Under the pieces are notes generated by a model. That model was not told the DNA's origin and did no database searches. It saw only the letters and a program-made list of their open reading frames with translations. From the NCBI GenBank assembly GCA_945860705.1, contig CAMART010000018.1, positions 1 to 58,129 of the forward strand: a stretch of DNA of 58,129 nucleotides, written 5' to 3'. Shown in pieces: positions 33,295 to 41,622 of the stretch. The DNA is from Chitinophaga pinensis. GTDB taxonomy: Bacteria > Bacteroidota > Bacteroidia > Chitinophagales > CAMDFR01. The position numbers were made by a program, and so were the translations under genes. The stretch's first letter is position 1. Every line of letters begins with the position of its first letter.

Positions 33295-34851
33295 ATGAGC
33301 AAAATTCAGATACTATGGGCAGATGATGAAATAGAGTTGTTAAAGCCTCAAATTATTTTCTTAGAATCAAAAGGATATGCAGTCACAGCTGTAAATAACG
33401 GACAAGACGCCATAGATGCTAATAAAAATAATGCGTTTGATGTAGTGTTTTTAGATGAAAGTATGCCGGGACTTAGTGGACTAGAGACTCTTTATAAAAT
33501 AAAAGAAACACATCCGAGTACACCTGTAGTTATGATTACAAAGAATGAAGAAGAAAATTTGATGGAAGATGCTATAGGTTCTAAAATCAGCGATTATCTT
33601 ATCAAACCAGTGAAACCTCAACAAATCTTACTTTCTCTTAAAAAATTGATAGATAATGATAGATTGGTAAGTGAAAAAATCACCAGCAACTACCAACAAG
33701 AGTTTCAAAAAATATTTATGTCTATGCAGGATGATAATAATTTTGAAGCTTGGTCAGATTTATACAAAAAACTAATATATTGGGAACTAGAGTTACAGCA
33801 AAGTGAAAACACGATGGGGGATGTTTTTTCTATGCAAAAAAGCGAAGCAAATACGAATTTTTGTAAGTACGTAGCAAAAAACTATATGAAATGGATTGAA
33901 AGTCCAGAAGCTCCAGATAGTCCAGTTTTGTCATATAATTTGTTGGCAAAAAGAGTCTTCCCTTTATTAAAACAAGATAAACCTACATACTTAATAGTAA
34001 TAGATAATTTACGTTTAGATCAATGGAAAACTATTCAGCCATTGGTTCAAAGACTTTTTAAACAAGTAGAAGATGATACATTTTATAGCATTTTACCTAC
34101 TGCTACTCAGTACAGTAGAAATTCTATTTTTGCAGGGATGATGCCAGGAGATATTGAAAAAAATCTGCCTCATTTTTGGAGAAACGATGATGATGAAGGA
34201 GGTAAAAATATGTTTGAAGAACAACTGCTAGACAATCACTTAAAACGTGTTTTCAAAGATGATATAAAAATGCATTATCATAAAGTTACCAATTACAGAC
34301 TTGGTGAAGAACTAGTCAATAATATTGATAATTGGAAAAACAATAAGCTGAATGTGATCGTATATAATTTTGTAGATATGCTCTCGCATGCACGTACCGA
34401 GATGGAAGTGCTCAAAGAATTAGCCAATGATGAGCGTGCTTATAGATCGCTTACACTTTCTTGGTTTGAGCATTCTCCATTGTATGAAGCAATGAAAAAA
34501 ATTGCTGGTCTAGACATAAATGTTGTCATCACTACTGACCATGGTACTATTCGTGTGCAGTCGCCAAGTAAGTGTGTAGGTGATAGACAAACATCTACAA
34601 ATATTAGATACAAAACTGGTAGAAATTTAGCCTTTGAAGAAAGAGATGTTTTTGTGATAAAAGATCCAGTGAAAGCAAAATTGCCTAAGTCAAATCTTAC
34701 TTCTACCTATATTTTTGCAAAAGAAAATAATTATTTAGTTTATCAAAATAACTATAATCAATTTGCCAATTACTACAAAGATAGTTTTCAGCATGGTGGA
34801 GTTTCTCTAGAGGAAATAATCATTCCATTTGCTACTTTTGTAAAAAAATAA
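33295..34851 (+). CDS. porX: PorX: response regulator with PglZ phosphatase domain (T9SS regulator)
   Basis: A 518-residue protein. The ATG at 33295 (MSKIQILWADDEI) is preferred over an in-frame TTG 21 codons upstream, because the receiver domain begins exactly there. Receiver: acidic Asp10/Asp11, phospho-acceptor Asp54 in VFLDESMPG, Thr82, Lys104. The linker helices lead to a PglZ alkaline-phosphatase-like domain with IVIDNLRLDQW (Asp237 region), PTATQYSRN (about 268-276) and TTDHGT. PorX, with the PorY kinase, controls T9SS and has phosphodiesterase activity towards oligonucleotides. Followed by tsaE and ald, a commonly seen order. Confidence 0.95.
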   Translation: MSKIQILWADDEIELLKPQIIFLESKGYAVTAVNNGQDAIDANKNNAFDVVFLDESMPGLSGLETLYKIKETHPSTPVVMITKNEEENLMEDAIGSKISDYLIKPVKPQQILLSLKKLIDNDRLVSEKITSNYQQEFQKIFMSMQDDNNFEAWSDLYKKLIYWELELQQSENTMGDVFSMQKSEANTNFCKYVAKNYMKWIESPEAPDSPVLSYNLLAKRVFPLLKQDKPTYLIVIDNLRLDQWKTIQPLVQRLFKQVEDDTFYSILPTATQYSRNSIFAGMMPGDIEKNLPHFWRNDDDEGGKNMFEEQLLDNHLKRVFKDDIKMHYHKVTNYRLGEELVNNIDNWKNNKLNVIVYNFVDMLSHARTEMEVLKELANDERAYRSLTLSWFEHSPLYEAMKKIAGLDINVVITTDHGTIRVQSPSKCVGDRQTSTNIRYKTGRNLAFEERDVFVIKDPVKAKLPKSNLTSTYIFAKENNYLVYQNNYNQFANYYKDSFQHGGVSLEEIIIPFATFVKK

Positions 34852-34861
34852 TTCATTTTTT

Positions 34862-35281
34862 GTGGAAGTAACTTATCAATTAGATGAGATTTCATCTCTA
34901 GCAGAGCTTTTTGTATCTACTTATGCTACTCAAAAACTATTTTGTCTAGAAGGCGAAATGGGAGCAGGCAAAACTACATTTATAAAACAACTTTGTGATA
35001 AGTGGGGAGTGGTAGACAATGTGAGTTCGCCTACTTATAGTGTCATCAATAAGTATTTATGTAGTGATAATAGATATATATATCATTTAGATTTATTTAG
35101 GCTAAAAAATAGTCAAGAGCTTATAGATATTGGATTTGAAGATATTTTGTATGAAAATTCTATTATTTTAATAGAGTGGCCACAACTTGCTTATCCTCTG
35201 CTAGATGATATCTCATATGTTAAAATTTTTATTGAAAAAACTTCTGAAAATTCAAGAAAAATGATTACATTTATTTGTTAA
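34862..35281 (+). CDS. tsaE: TsaE: tRNA t6A biosynthesis ATPase
   Basis: A 139-residue P-loop ATPase. Walker A GEMGAGKTT (about residues 28-36), followed by the family's SPTYSVINKY (40-65) and IYHLDLFRLKNSQEL, then IILIEWP. TsaE supports the TsaBDCE complex that makes threonylcarbamoyladenosine at A37 of ANN-decoding tRNAs. Starts at GTG, 10 bases after porX. Confidence 0.95.
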   Translation: MEVTYQLDEISSLAELFVSTYATQKLFCLEGEMGAGKTTFIKQLCDKWGVVDNVSSPTYSVINKYLCSDNRYIYHLDLFRLKNSQELIDIGFEDILYENSIILIEWPQLAYPLLDDISYVKIFIEKTSENSRKMITFIC

Positions 35282-35312
35282 TCTAAAAATTAATCCAAAA
35301 TAACTCACCAAA

Positions 35313-36533
35313 ATGAGTGATTCGTCTAAATACGCAGGAATAACTACAAAACTAGGTTTAGCTCCCATGGAGGCTACTCAGATGGTTGGTAATAAACGAG
35401 GTGGTTTGTTTATAGGAATGCCCAAAGAAAAAACTTTTCAAGAACATAGAGTAAGTCTTACTCCATATGATGTAAAAATTCTTTGTGACAATGGTCATAG
35501 AGTGATTATTGAAAAAGGTGCAGGAAAAGAAAGCTACTATAAAGACCATGACTACAGTGAGGCTGGTGCAGAAATTACAGAAAATGTAAAAGAAGTTTTT
35601 CAAGCAGATATACTTTTGAAAGTTGCTCCACCTACATTAGATGAAATTGATTTACTCAAACATGACCAGACTTTATTTTCTCCTATTCATTTGCCTACTT
35701 TGAATAAGGAAAATATCATAAAGCTCATGAATAAAAAAATAACTGCGATAGCATATGAATACTTAAAAGACATAGCTGGCTCTTATCCATTTGTTAGAAG
35801 CATGAGTGAGATAGCGGGCAGTAGTGTTGTTTTGATAGCAGCAGAATATCTGAGCAATAGCAAACAAGGGAAAGGATTACTTTTAGGAGGAATAGCAGGT
35901 GTGCCACCAAGTAAAGTGGTGATACTAGGTGCAGGAGTTGTAGGTATGTATGCCGCTCAAGCTGCTATAGGTTTGGGTGCAAGTGTTACTGTGTTTGATA
36001 ATAATATTTATAAATTGATGCGTTTGCAAAGTCATTTAGGTTTTAGAGTATTTACATCAGTGATATCTCCAGCTATACTTGACAAAGAAATGAAAAATGC
36101 AGATGTAGTGATAGGTGCTATACATAGTGGGTGGGGACAAACTCCCCTTATAGTAAGTGAAGAAATGGTGAGCCATATGAAACCAGGTTCTATAATCATA
36201 GATGTAAGTATAGATCAAGGTGGCTGTTTTGAGACTAGTGAAATCACTACACATGACAAACCAGTTTTTGTAAAGCATGATGTGATTCATTATTGCGTAC
36301 CAAATATTGCTTCTAGAGTTTCTAGAACTGCATCCCAAGCTATCAGTAATATTTTGTCACCATTATTACTAAGAACACAAGAGTTAGGTGGTATCAAAAA
36401 TTTATTGCACGAAGATGTAGGTTTTAGACATGGTGCTTATATATATAGAGGCAATTTAGTAAATTCGCACCTCTCAGAAAAATTTAAAATAAAAATGACC
36501 AATCTAGAATTGCTGTTTGCTAGTAATTTATAG
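35313..36533 (+). CDS. ald: Alanine dehydrogenase
   Basis: A 406-residue Ald of the Bacteroidota type. N-terminal extension (about 30 residues, GITTKLGLAPMEATQMV), then GMPKEKTFQEHRVSLTPYDV with the catalytic-pocket Arg/Lys region, KVVILGAGVVGMYAAQAA (Rossmann NAD-binding Gly pattern) and the HDVIHYCVPNIASRVSRTASQAISN motif. It interconverts alanine and pyruvate with NADH. Third in the porX-tsaE-ald unit. Confidence 0.94.
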   Translation: MSDSSKYAGITTKLGLAPMEATQMVGNKRGGLFIGMPKEKTFQEHRVSLTPYDVKILCDNGHRVIIEKGAGKESYYKDHDYSEAGAEITENVKEVFQADILLKVAPPTLDEIDLLKHDQTLFSPIHLPTLNKENIIKLMNKKITAIAYEYLKDIAGSYPFVRSMSEIAGSSVVLIAAEYLSNSKQGKGLLLGGIAGVPPSKVVILGAGVVGMYAAQAAIGLGASVTVFDNNIYKLMRLQSHLGFRVFTSVISPAILDKEMKNADVVIGAIHSGWGQTPLIVSEEMVSHMKPGSIIIDVSIDQGGCFETSEITTHDKPVFVKHDVIHYCVPNIASRVSRTASQAISNILSPLLLRTQELGGIKNLLHEDVGFRHGAYIYRGNLVNSHLSEKFKIKMTNLELLFASNL

Positions 36534-36561
36534 ATTTTTTGATAAAGCATAAATAAATTAA

Positions 36562-37314
36562 ATGAAGTTACTTTCGGTTGTAATAATAACATATAACGAA
36601 GAGAATAATATAGCACGTTGTATTCGCTCCGTAAAAAAAATAGCAGATGATATTGTAGTAGTAGATTCTCACTCTACAGATAGAACCAAAGAAATAGCTC
36701 TCGAAGAAGGCGCTAGGGTGATAGTGCATGATTTTGAAGGGCATATTCAACAAAAAAACTGGGCTATTACTCAAGCTAAATATCCGTTTATTTTATCGCT
36801 AGATGCAGATGAATATATATCAGATATTTTAGCAAAAAGTATTCAAGTGATCAAAGAGTCAGGTTTGAGTGATGGGTATTTTATGGATAGAGTCAATTAC
36901 TATTGTGGCAAACCAATTCGCTCTTGTGGATGGTATCCAGATAAGAAACTTCGACTATGGGATAGTAACAAAGGCGCATGGGGTGGTACCAATCCTCATG
37001 ATAAATTTATTATGCGTAAAGGAAGTAAGATTAAAAAATTGAAAGGAGAATTACTTCACGATACCTATCCTACACAACAAGATTTTTTAAATCAAATAGA
37101 AAAATTTGCTACTATCAGTGCGCAACATAATAAACACAGAAATGTGATTTATCTTTTTTTTAAAATGCTATTTAGTCCATTTTTTAAATTTATTAAAATT
37201 TATTTTTTTAAAAATGGATTTAAAGAAGGATTCACTGGTTTATATATTTGTCTCAATCAAAGCAGAGAAGTCCTATTAAAATATAGCAGAGCTATCAAGT
37301 TTAAATACGCTTAG
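36562..37314 (+). CDS. Family 2 glycosyltransferase, WaaE/KdtX type
   Basis: A 250-residue cytoplasmic GT2. It opens LLSVVIITYNEENNIARCIRSVKKIADDIVVVDSHSTD, contains LSLDADEYIS (DxD metal-binding loop) and LRLWDSNKGAWGG, and ends in a basic, Phe-rich segment that may bind membrane. This pattern matches WaaE/KdtX-like beta-1,4-glycosyltransferases that add a sugar to the LPS core. Acceptor unknown. Convergent with the MacB-type permease gene. Confidence 0.88.
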   Translation: MKLLSVVIITYNEENNIARCIRSVKKIADDIVVVDSHSTDRTKEIALEEGARVIVHDFEGHIQQKNWAITQAKYPFILSLDADEYISDILAKSIQVIKESGLSDGYFMDRVNYYCGKPIRSCGWYPDKKLRLWDSNKGAWGGTNPHDKFIMRKGSKIKKLKGELLHDTYPTQQDFLNQIEKFATISAQHNKHRNVIYLFFKMLFSPFFKFIKIYFFKNGFKEGFTGLYICLNQSREVLLKYSRAIKFKYA

Positions 37315-37320
37315 TAGTTT

Positions 37321-38589
37321 TTAATTACTTCTAATAGCATCTACAGGATTGAGCCTAGAGGCTCTAAGTGCAGGTATAATACCAAAAACTATTCCTAGAA
37401 AAATAGAAATCACTAGTCCTATCATCACATTGAATGCAGAGACATGAAAGCTAAAATTCATTTCAGTATTTGACTTAGTCACGTAGTTGAGTATACCAAA
37501 AATACTAAATACAAGTATGAGTCCTATCACACCTCCAAAAAAACAAAGTAGTACAGCTTCAATTAAAAACTCAATAAGTACATAAGCATTTTTTGCTCCT
37601 AATGCTTTTTTGATTCCAATTAAATTGGTGCGTTCTTTTACACTCACAAACATAATATTGGCAATACCAAAGCCACCAACTAATATAGAAAAGCCACCAA
37701 TAAATAAACCCACTAAATAGAGTAATGCAAATACTGGATCAAATAAAGAAGTAAGCATCGAAATTTGATTGAGTGCAAAATTGTCTTCATAGCTTGGTCG
37801 TATTTTTCTATGTGCTCTAAAAATACCCGCCAGTTCGCTTTTTAGCTCTTCTATATCAACACCTTCTTTTGGTTTTACTAAAAGTCGTTGGCTGATTTCA
37901 TAGTTTTTTTCATCTACAAATTTCCTGATATATCCAGATGTGACATACAAAGAATTATCATTAGATATATTCAATAAATCTTTACCTTCTTTTTTTAGAA
38001 CGCCGACTATTTTTAGTTTGTCGCCATTATACTTGATGTATTTTCCTATACAGGAAGGCTCATTAGGAAAAAGAATTTCAGCTACAGAATAACCTACTAT
38101 GCATACGCCTTGCTTTGTATAAAATTCTGAGGGTATAAAAAATCTTCCTTCATTAAAATTCAACTCTTTTAGTAAGTTATAATCATCACTGATACCAGAA
38201 ACTGTTACACCATTTACTTGGTTTTTGTCAGCACTTACTTTTTTGCCTTGCATCAATATTTCGTAGGCACTGTATTGTGTCAGTTTCGATCTTTCTTGTA
38301 TCAATTTAAGCTCGGTAGGCGAAACCTGTGGTCTACTCAAGTATTTCCACCATGGATACTCAGCTTTAAACTCCCAAGGCCATTTTTCTATAAACACTAG
38401 ATTATTGCCTAAAGATTGAATAGTTCCTTTGATATTTTTTTCTAGCGAATCTACAGCAGTAAGCACAGACACAATACATAAAATACCAATAGAGATACCA
38501 GTAAGCGAAAGTATTGCTCTGAGCTTATTGTTATATAATTCCTGCGAAGCAAGAATAAAACTTTGGAGTATGAGTCTGAAAATTATCAT
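37321..38589 (-). CDS. MacB/FtsX-type ABC transporter permease
   Basis: About 422 residues. The ATG at 38587-38589 is chosen over an upstream in-frame TTG (38605-38607), which lies inside the 61-bp repeat. Layout: N-terminal transmembrane segment (NNKLRAILSLTGISIGILCIVSVL), a periplasmic MacB-type core (about 45-260), then three C-terminal transmembrane segments with GIKKALGAKNAYVLIEFLIEAVLL, the FtsX cytoplasmic loop. ATPase and adaptor partners are not adjacent. The RAYT element lies just upstream of its start, so its transcription may have changed. Confidence 0.88.
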   Translation of the reverse strand: MIIFRLILQSFILASQELYNNKLRAILSLTGISIGILCIVSVLTAVDSLEKNIKGTIQSLGNNLVFIEKWPWEFKAEYPWWKYLSRPQVSPTELKLIQERSKLTQYSAYEILMQGKKVSADKNQVNGVTVSGISDDYNLLKELNFNEGRFFIPSEFYTKQGVCIVGYSVAEILFPNEPSCIGKYIKYNGDKLKIVGVLKKEGKDLLNISNDNSLYVTSGYIRKFVDEKNYEISQRLLVKPKEGVDIEELKSELAGIFRAHRKIRPSYEDNFALNQISMLTSLFDPVFALLYLVGLFIGGFSILVGGFGIANIMFVSVKERTNLIGIKKALGAKNAYVLIEFLIEAVLLCFFGGVIGLILVFSIFGILNYVTKSNTEMNFSFHVSAFNVMIGLVISIFLGIVFGIIPALRASRLNPVDAIRSN

Positions 38590-38600
38590 TAAAATACAAA

Positions 38601-38661
38601 GATACAAGATAAGTGAAAAATATTATTACAGATTATTATATTTCATTTTATACTCATCGTC
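38601..38661 (-). repeat. 61-bp direct repeat, left copy (duplicate of the GNAT 3' end)
   Basis: Identical to 39382-39442 except for two bases (59 of 61). In minus orientation it still encodes the last 11 residues of the GNAT protein (DDEYKMKYNNL, then TAA), so it is the stranded copy of that gene's end. It lies 11 bases upstream of the MacB-type permease ATG. Confidence 0.92.
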
Positions 38662-38679
38662 AACATATTATACATGCCT

Positions 38680-38700
38680 TGGCGGGTGGCACACCCGACA
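38680..38700 (-). repeat. REP hairpin, left end of the element
   Basis: Perfect stem CGGGTG/CACCCG with loop GCA; the whole 21-base stretch is the reverse complement of 39328-39348. Confidence 0.9.
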
Positions 38701-38735
38701 ATATTTATAACAATAGTTAATTCATTACCAATTTA

Positions 38736-39281
38736 CTAAAACTCATTTCTGTAATCAGTTAATTGTAACATATTGTCATTAATAGATTGATAATAATATT
38801 TACTTGACGAAAAAGTATATTCGTCTCTTTCATTAACAAGATTCCATTTTTTATTTATAGGATTATTATGAATATATTCTAATTTTTGTTCTAACATCTC
38901 ATTATTAAATATTTCTATTGCTAATGAATCTCTTTGCCATACTCTATAAACACGGTCATGTTCATCTACTTTAAATTTTTTCAAAACATCATCATGATTT
39001 TCTTTCAAATCTTTAATTATTAAATGAGAAGTTTCCTTTATAAAACTAGCATTAGGTTTTTCTTTACCATTAAGTTTAAGTAGCTTAATTAAAAGATGAA
39101 TATGATTTGGCATGATGACATATCCATAAATTTTTATGAAATTATTTTTTATTAAGTTGTTAAGACTCTCAATAATTATAAGTTTGTATTTGTCAGGTGT
39201 AAAAAGTTTCTTCCATTGATGCACAGTACATGTAAGAAAATAAATCTTATCAAGTTCTAAATGTGATTTTCGTTTCATCAA
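38736..39281 (-). CDS. REP-associated tyrosine transposase (RAYT, Y1_Tnp/TnpA_REP)
   Basis: A 181-residue IS200-type HUH transposase. The HUH motif is in GYVIMPNHIHLLIKLLK (about residues 56-64, His-Ile-His), the catalytic Tyr lies in the C-terminal part (candidate KLEYIHNNPINKKW, the motif typical of RAYTs), and the N-terminal IYFLTCTVHQWKKLF is the family's first strand. RAYTs cut single-stranded hairpins at REP sequences. It is full length with no frameshift, so it may be active. Flanked by matching REP hairpins. Confidence 0.93.
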   Translation of the reverse strand: MMKRKSHLELDKIYFLTCTVHQWKKLFTPDKYKLIIIESLNNLIKNNFIKIYGYVIMPNHIHLLIKLLKLNGKEKPNASFIKETSHLIIKDLKENHDDVLKKFKVDEHDRVYRVWQRDSLAIEIFNNEMLEQKLEYIHNNPINKKWNLVNERDEYTFSSSKYYYQSINDNMLQLTDYRNEF

Positions 39282-39327
39282 TCATCAAATTTAACGTGAA
39301 TATACTAATTTTTATATTATCCTAAGA

Positions 39328-39348
39328 TGTCGGGTGTGCCACCCGCCA
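39328..39348 (+). repeat. REP hairpin, right end of the element
   Basis: Stem CGGGTG-TGC-CACCCG (39331-39345) inside a 21-base sequence identical, inverted, to 38680-38700; followed by CATGGAAA as in the solo copy at 2030-2056. Confidence 0.9.
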
Positions 39349-39381
39349 TGGAAATGGAATGCATACACGCCTTGGTGGGTG

Positions 39382-39442
39382 GATACAAGATAAGTGAAAA
39401 ATATTATTACAGATTATTATACTTCATTTTATATTCATCGTC
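39382..39442 (-). repeat. 61-bp direct repeat, right copy (end of the intact GNAT gene)
   Basis: Contains the GNAT stop codon (39407-39409) and its last codons. Copy of 38601-38661 with two mismatches. See the element entry. Confidence 0.92.
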
Positions 39443-39874
39443 TATACATTCTATCATTTTAAAACCGATTTTTTCATATAATTTCTTAGCTCTAATATTA
39501 TTTATTTTTACTTCAAGATAAATCTCAATGTCATTATCTAGTTTATGTATTTCTTCAATAGTTTTTAGTAAAAGTTGATAACCGATTTTTTGACCAGAAT
39601 ATTTTGGTTTTACATACATCTGATAAATATTTCCAAGCATATTATTTCTTTCAAATGCGCATATACCAATAATTATTTTATCATCAAATGCACCAACTAC
39701 AAATTTTAGTTCATCTGAATTTTCTATAGATAGTTGAAAACCGGTTTTTTCTTGTAGTATAGCATTTTCATATTTAGTACCAAATGCTTCAGGAAAATCT
39801 TTTAAGCATTCAAGTCTAATATATCGGTATATCAGACTTTCTGTAGGTAACAGTCTTCTATATTCAATATCCAT
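39407..39874 (-). CDS. GNAT family N-acetyltransferase
   Basis: A 155-residue acetyltransferase: beta1-helix start (IEYRRLLPTESLIYRYIRLECLKDFPEAFG), core with GICAFERNNMLGNIYQMYVKPKYSGQKIGYQLL (acetyl-CoA pyrophosphate loop Q/R-x-x-G-x-G/A is QKIGYQ) and the C-terminal NNIRAKKLYEKIGFKMIE. Small substrate unknown. The final 11 codons are duplicated beyond the RAYT element. It follows the M28 gene by two bases, so it is the next cistron of that operon. Confidence 0.9.
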   Translation of the reverse strand: MDIEYRRLLPTESLIYRYIRLECLKDFPEAFGTKYENAILQEKTGFQLSIENSDELKFVVGAFDDKIIIGICAFERNNMLGNIYQMYVKPKYSGQKIGYQLLLKTIEEIHKLDNDIEIYLEVKINNIRAKKLYEKIGFKMIECIDDEYKMKYNNL

Positions 39875-39876
39875 TC

Positions 39877-40893
39877 CTACACACTTTTTTTCTTATCGTA
39901 TTTATATATAGCGTGCAGTACTGTTTGTCCTACAGCTTTGAGTGTAGCTTTATTCACAGCATTGATATTGTCATTGTGCGTATGCCAGTATGCACCAAAT
40001 CCACTAGGTGTTTCGTTAGTTCTATGTATGATATCCAACATAGGAATATTTGCTATTTCATTTACATATTTGTGGTCATCTATAAGTGCACCCGTTTGCT
40101 CATAAGTAAAATATTGGCTGTATCCTATTTCATTTGCAATGCCCCACACATAGTTTACAAATGCACCTGCATACATCATAGAAGTTCCTTCTTTAGTAAA
40201 AGTAGCATTGCTTGCACCTACCATATCAAGTAGAATACCAAAGTCTGCGGTATAGTTAGGTATATGTTTATTTTTACTCCAATAAATAGAACCTAGACAA
40301 TAGCTTTCTTCAAGTGTAGTAGTAGCACCTTGTGGAGCACCATAGTCTTCTGCATCAAACAATACAATGTCTATACCGATATCTATTTTGTTTTGTTTTA
40401 AAACATTCGCTATTTCAAGTAATACTCCTACACCACTTGCACCATCGTTAGCACCATCTATTGCTTCTTTTTGTCTACTACTATCTTGGTCTGCAAAAGG
40501 GCGAGTATCCCAGTGTGATGCGAGCATGATTCGTTGTTTTGCATTTGGATTAAATGAGGCAATAATATTTCTGGATTTCAAAACTTTACCATCAAAGCCA
40601 GTTAAATCAGCTTTTTGTACATATACAGTATCTGCTTTTTCTTTTAAAAATTGTATCATCCAGTCGCCACATTTTACATGAGCTGCAGTATTATTTACAC
40701 GTGGCCCAAAGTCTACTTGTTTTTTTACATAAGCGAAAGCACTATCTTCATTGAAGTTAGGCACAGTCACTTTGATGTCTTCTACTGGTGGAGTATTTTC
40801 AGTAGTATCATTTTTTGGTGTTTGTTTGCATGAGGTACAAGCCACTAAAAAATGTATAAAGAGACTAAATAATAATAATTGAAAAAGTTTCAT
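39877..40893 (-). CDS. M28-family glutaminyl-peptide cyclotransferase-like lipoprotein
   Basis: A 338-residue lipoprotein (signal ending FLVAC, Cys19). The mature protein has the M28 fold with SHWDTRPFADQD, IDGANDGASGVGVLLEIA, LFDAEDYG, SYCLGSIYWSK, FGILLDMVGAS and YWHTHNDN, a pattern I associate with the bacterial glutaminyl cyclases rather than with aminopeptidases. These enzymes convert N-terminal Gln into pyroglutamate. In P. gingivalis this enzyme matures many exported proteins, which would fit a T9SS organism. Function inferred from family resemblance only. Confidence 0.85.
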   Translation of the reverse strand: MKLFQLLLFSLFIHFLVACTSCKQTPKNDTTENTPPVEDIKVTVPNFNEDSAFAYVKKQVDFGPRVNNTAAHVKCGDWMIQFLKEKADTVYVQKADLTGFDGKVLKSRNIIASFNPNAKQRIMLASHWDTRPFADQDSSRQKEAIDGANDGASGVGVLLEIANVLKQNKIDIGIDIVLFDAEDYGAPQGATTTLEESYCLGSIYWSKNKHIPNYTADFGILLDMVGASNATFTKEGTSMMYAGAFVNYVWGIANEIGYSQYFTYEQTGALIDDHKYVNEIANIPMLDIIHRTNETPSGFGAYWHTHNDNINAVNKATLKAVGQTVLHAIYKYDKKKSV

Positions 40894-40919
40894 CGATGAT
40901 ATTTTTTACAATAGTAAAA

Positions 40920-41519
40920 TTAGAATAATTCAAGTTGATTTGTACCCAGTAAATTAAAAGATTTTCTATGATAAATAGTAGGTCCATATTTTTTTATGGC
41001 TTCTCTATGAGCTAATGTGGGATATCCTTTGCTTTTATTCCAATTATATTCTGGATGAGCTTCATGAAGTTTCATCATATATTCATCTCTATATGTTTTG
41101 GCTAGTATAGAAGCGGCTGCTATGCTCATATATTTTCCATCGCCTTTTATCACACATTCGTGTTTTATTTTTTTATAGTTTTTAAAACGATTGCCATCTA
41201 CAAGTATAAAATTAAATTTTTTGCTGAGCTTGTCTAGTGAGTCATGCATAGCTTGTATGCTTGCATTGAGGATATTTATCTCGTCTATCTGTGCTTCATA
41301 TATAAATGATACTGCAAAATCTATTGCTTCTTCTTCTATGATTTTTTTTAGTTTCAGTCTATCTTTTTCTACTATTTTTTTGCTATCGTTGAGTAGTTCG
41401 TTTTTAAAGTTTTTTGGCAAAATAACTGCACTTGCTACTACAGGTCCTGCCAAGCATCCTCTTCCAGCTTCATCACAACCTACTTCTATAAAATCAATAT
41501 CTCTAAACGCTAATAACAT
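40920..41519 (-). CDS. rnhB: Ribonuclease HII
   Basis: About 199 residues from ATG 41519 ([14 protein letters not shown]); an in-frame TTG lies five codons earlier. Motif I is [15 protein letters not shown] with the catalytic Asp-Glu, motif II LVDGNRF and motif [25 protein letters not shown]. It removes ribonucleotides and RNA from RNA-DNA hybrids, initiating ribonucleotide excision repair. Between it and the ABC gene (41520-41622) lies only AT-rich spacer. Confidence 0.94.
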   Translation of the reverse strand: MLLAFRDIDFIEVGCDEAGRGCLAGPVVASAVILPKNFKNELLNDSKKIVEKDRLKLKKIIEEEAIDFAVSFIYEAQIDEINILNASIQAMHDSLDKLSKKFNFILVDGNRFKNYKKIKHECVIKGDGKYMSIAAASILAKTYRDEYMMKLHEAHPEYNWNKSKGYPTLAHREAIKKYGPTIYHRKSFNLLGTNQLELF

Positions 41520-41622
41520 CTTGTAAATGTACAAATTTGAAAGGTTAATTTTCCTATTTAATAAACATTAACATTGAATAAAAATAAATTTATTACCTTA
41601 GATTTTAATAAAATAGAACAAC

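Larger units (their letters stand above)
38662..39381 (-). mobile_element. REP/RAYT transposable element (about 720 bp) between GNAT and MacB-type permease
   Basis: Bounded by the two 61-bp direct repeats. Each end carries the REP hairpin: left stem CGGGTG-GCA-CACCCG (38683-38697) within 38680-38700, right stem CGGGTG-TGC-CACCCG (39331-39345) within 39328-39348; the two 21-base sequences are perfect reverse complements. The right end has an additional partial REP in the opposite direction (39365-39381). The only gene inside is the Y1-type transposase. Without the element, the GNAT stop would lie about 36 bases from the permease ATG, as in an operon. Confidence 0.85.

Noticed and set aside
38590-38607. 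In-frame TTG start of the MacB-type permease
   Set aside because: It lies in the 61-bp repeat left by the transposon; the ATG at 38589 leads directly into the transmembrane segment.
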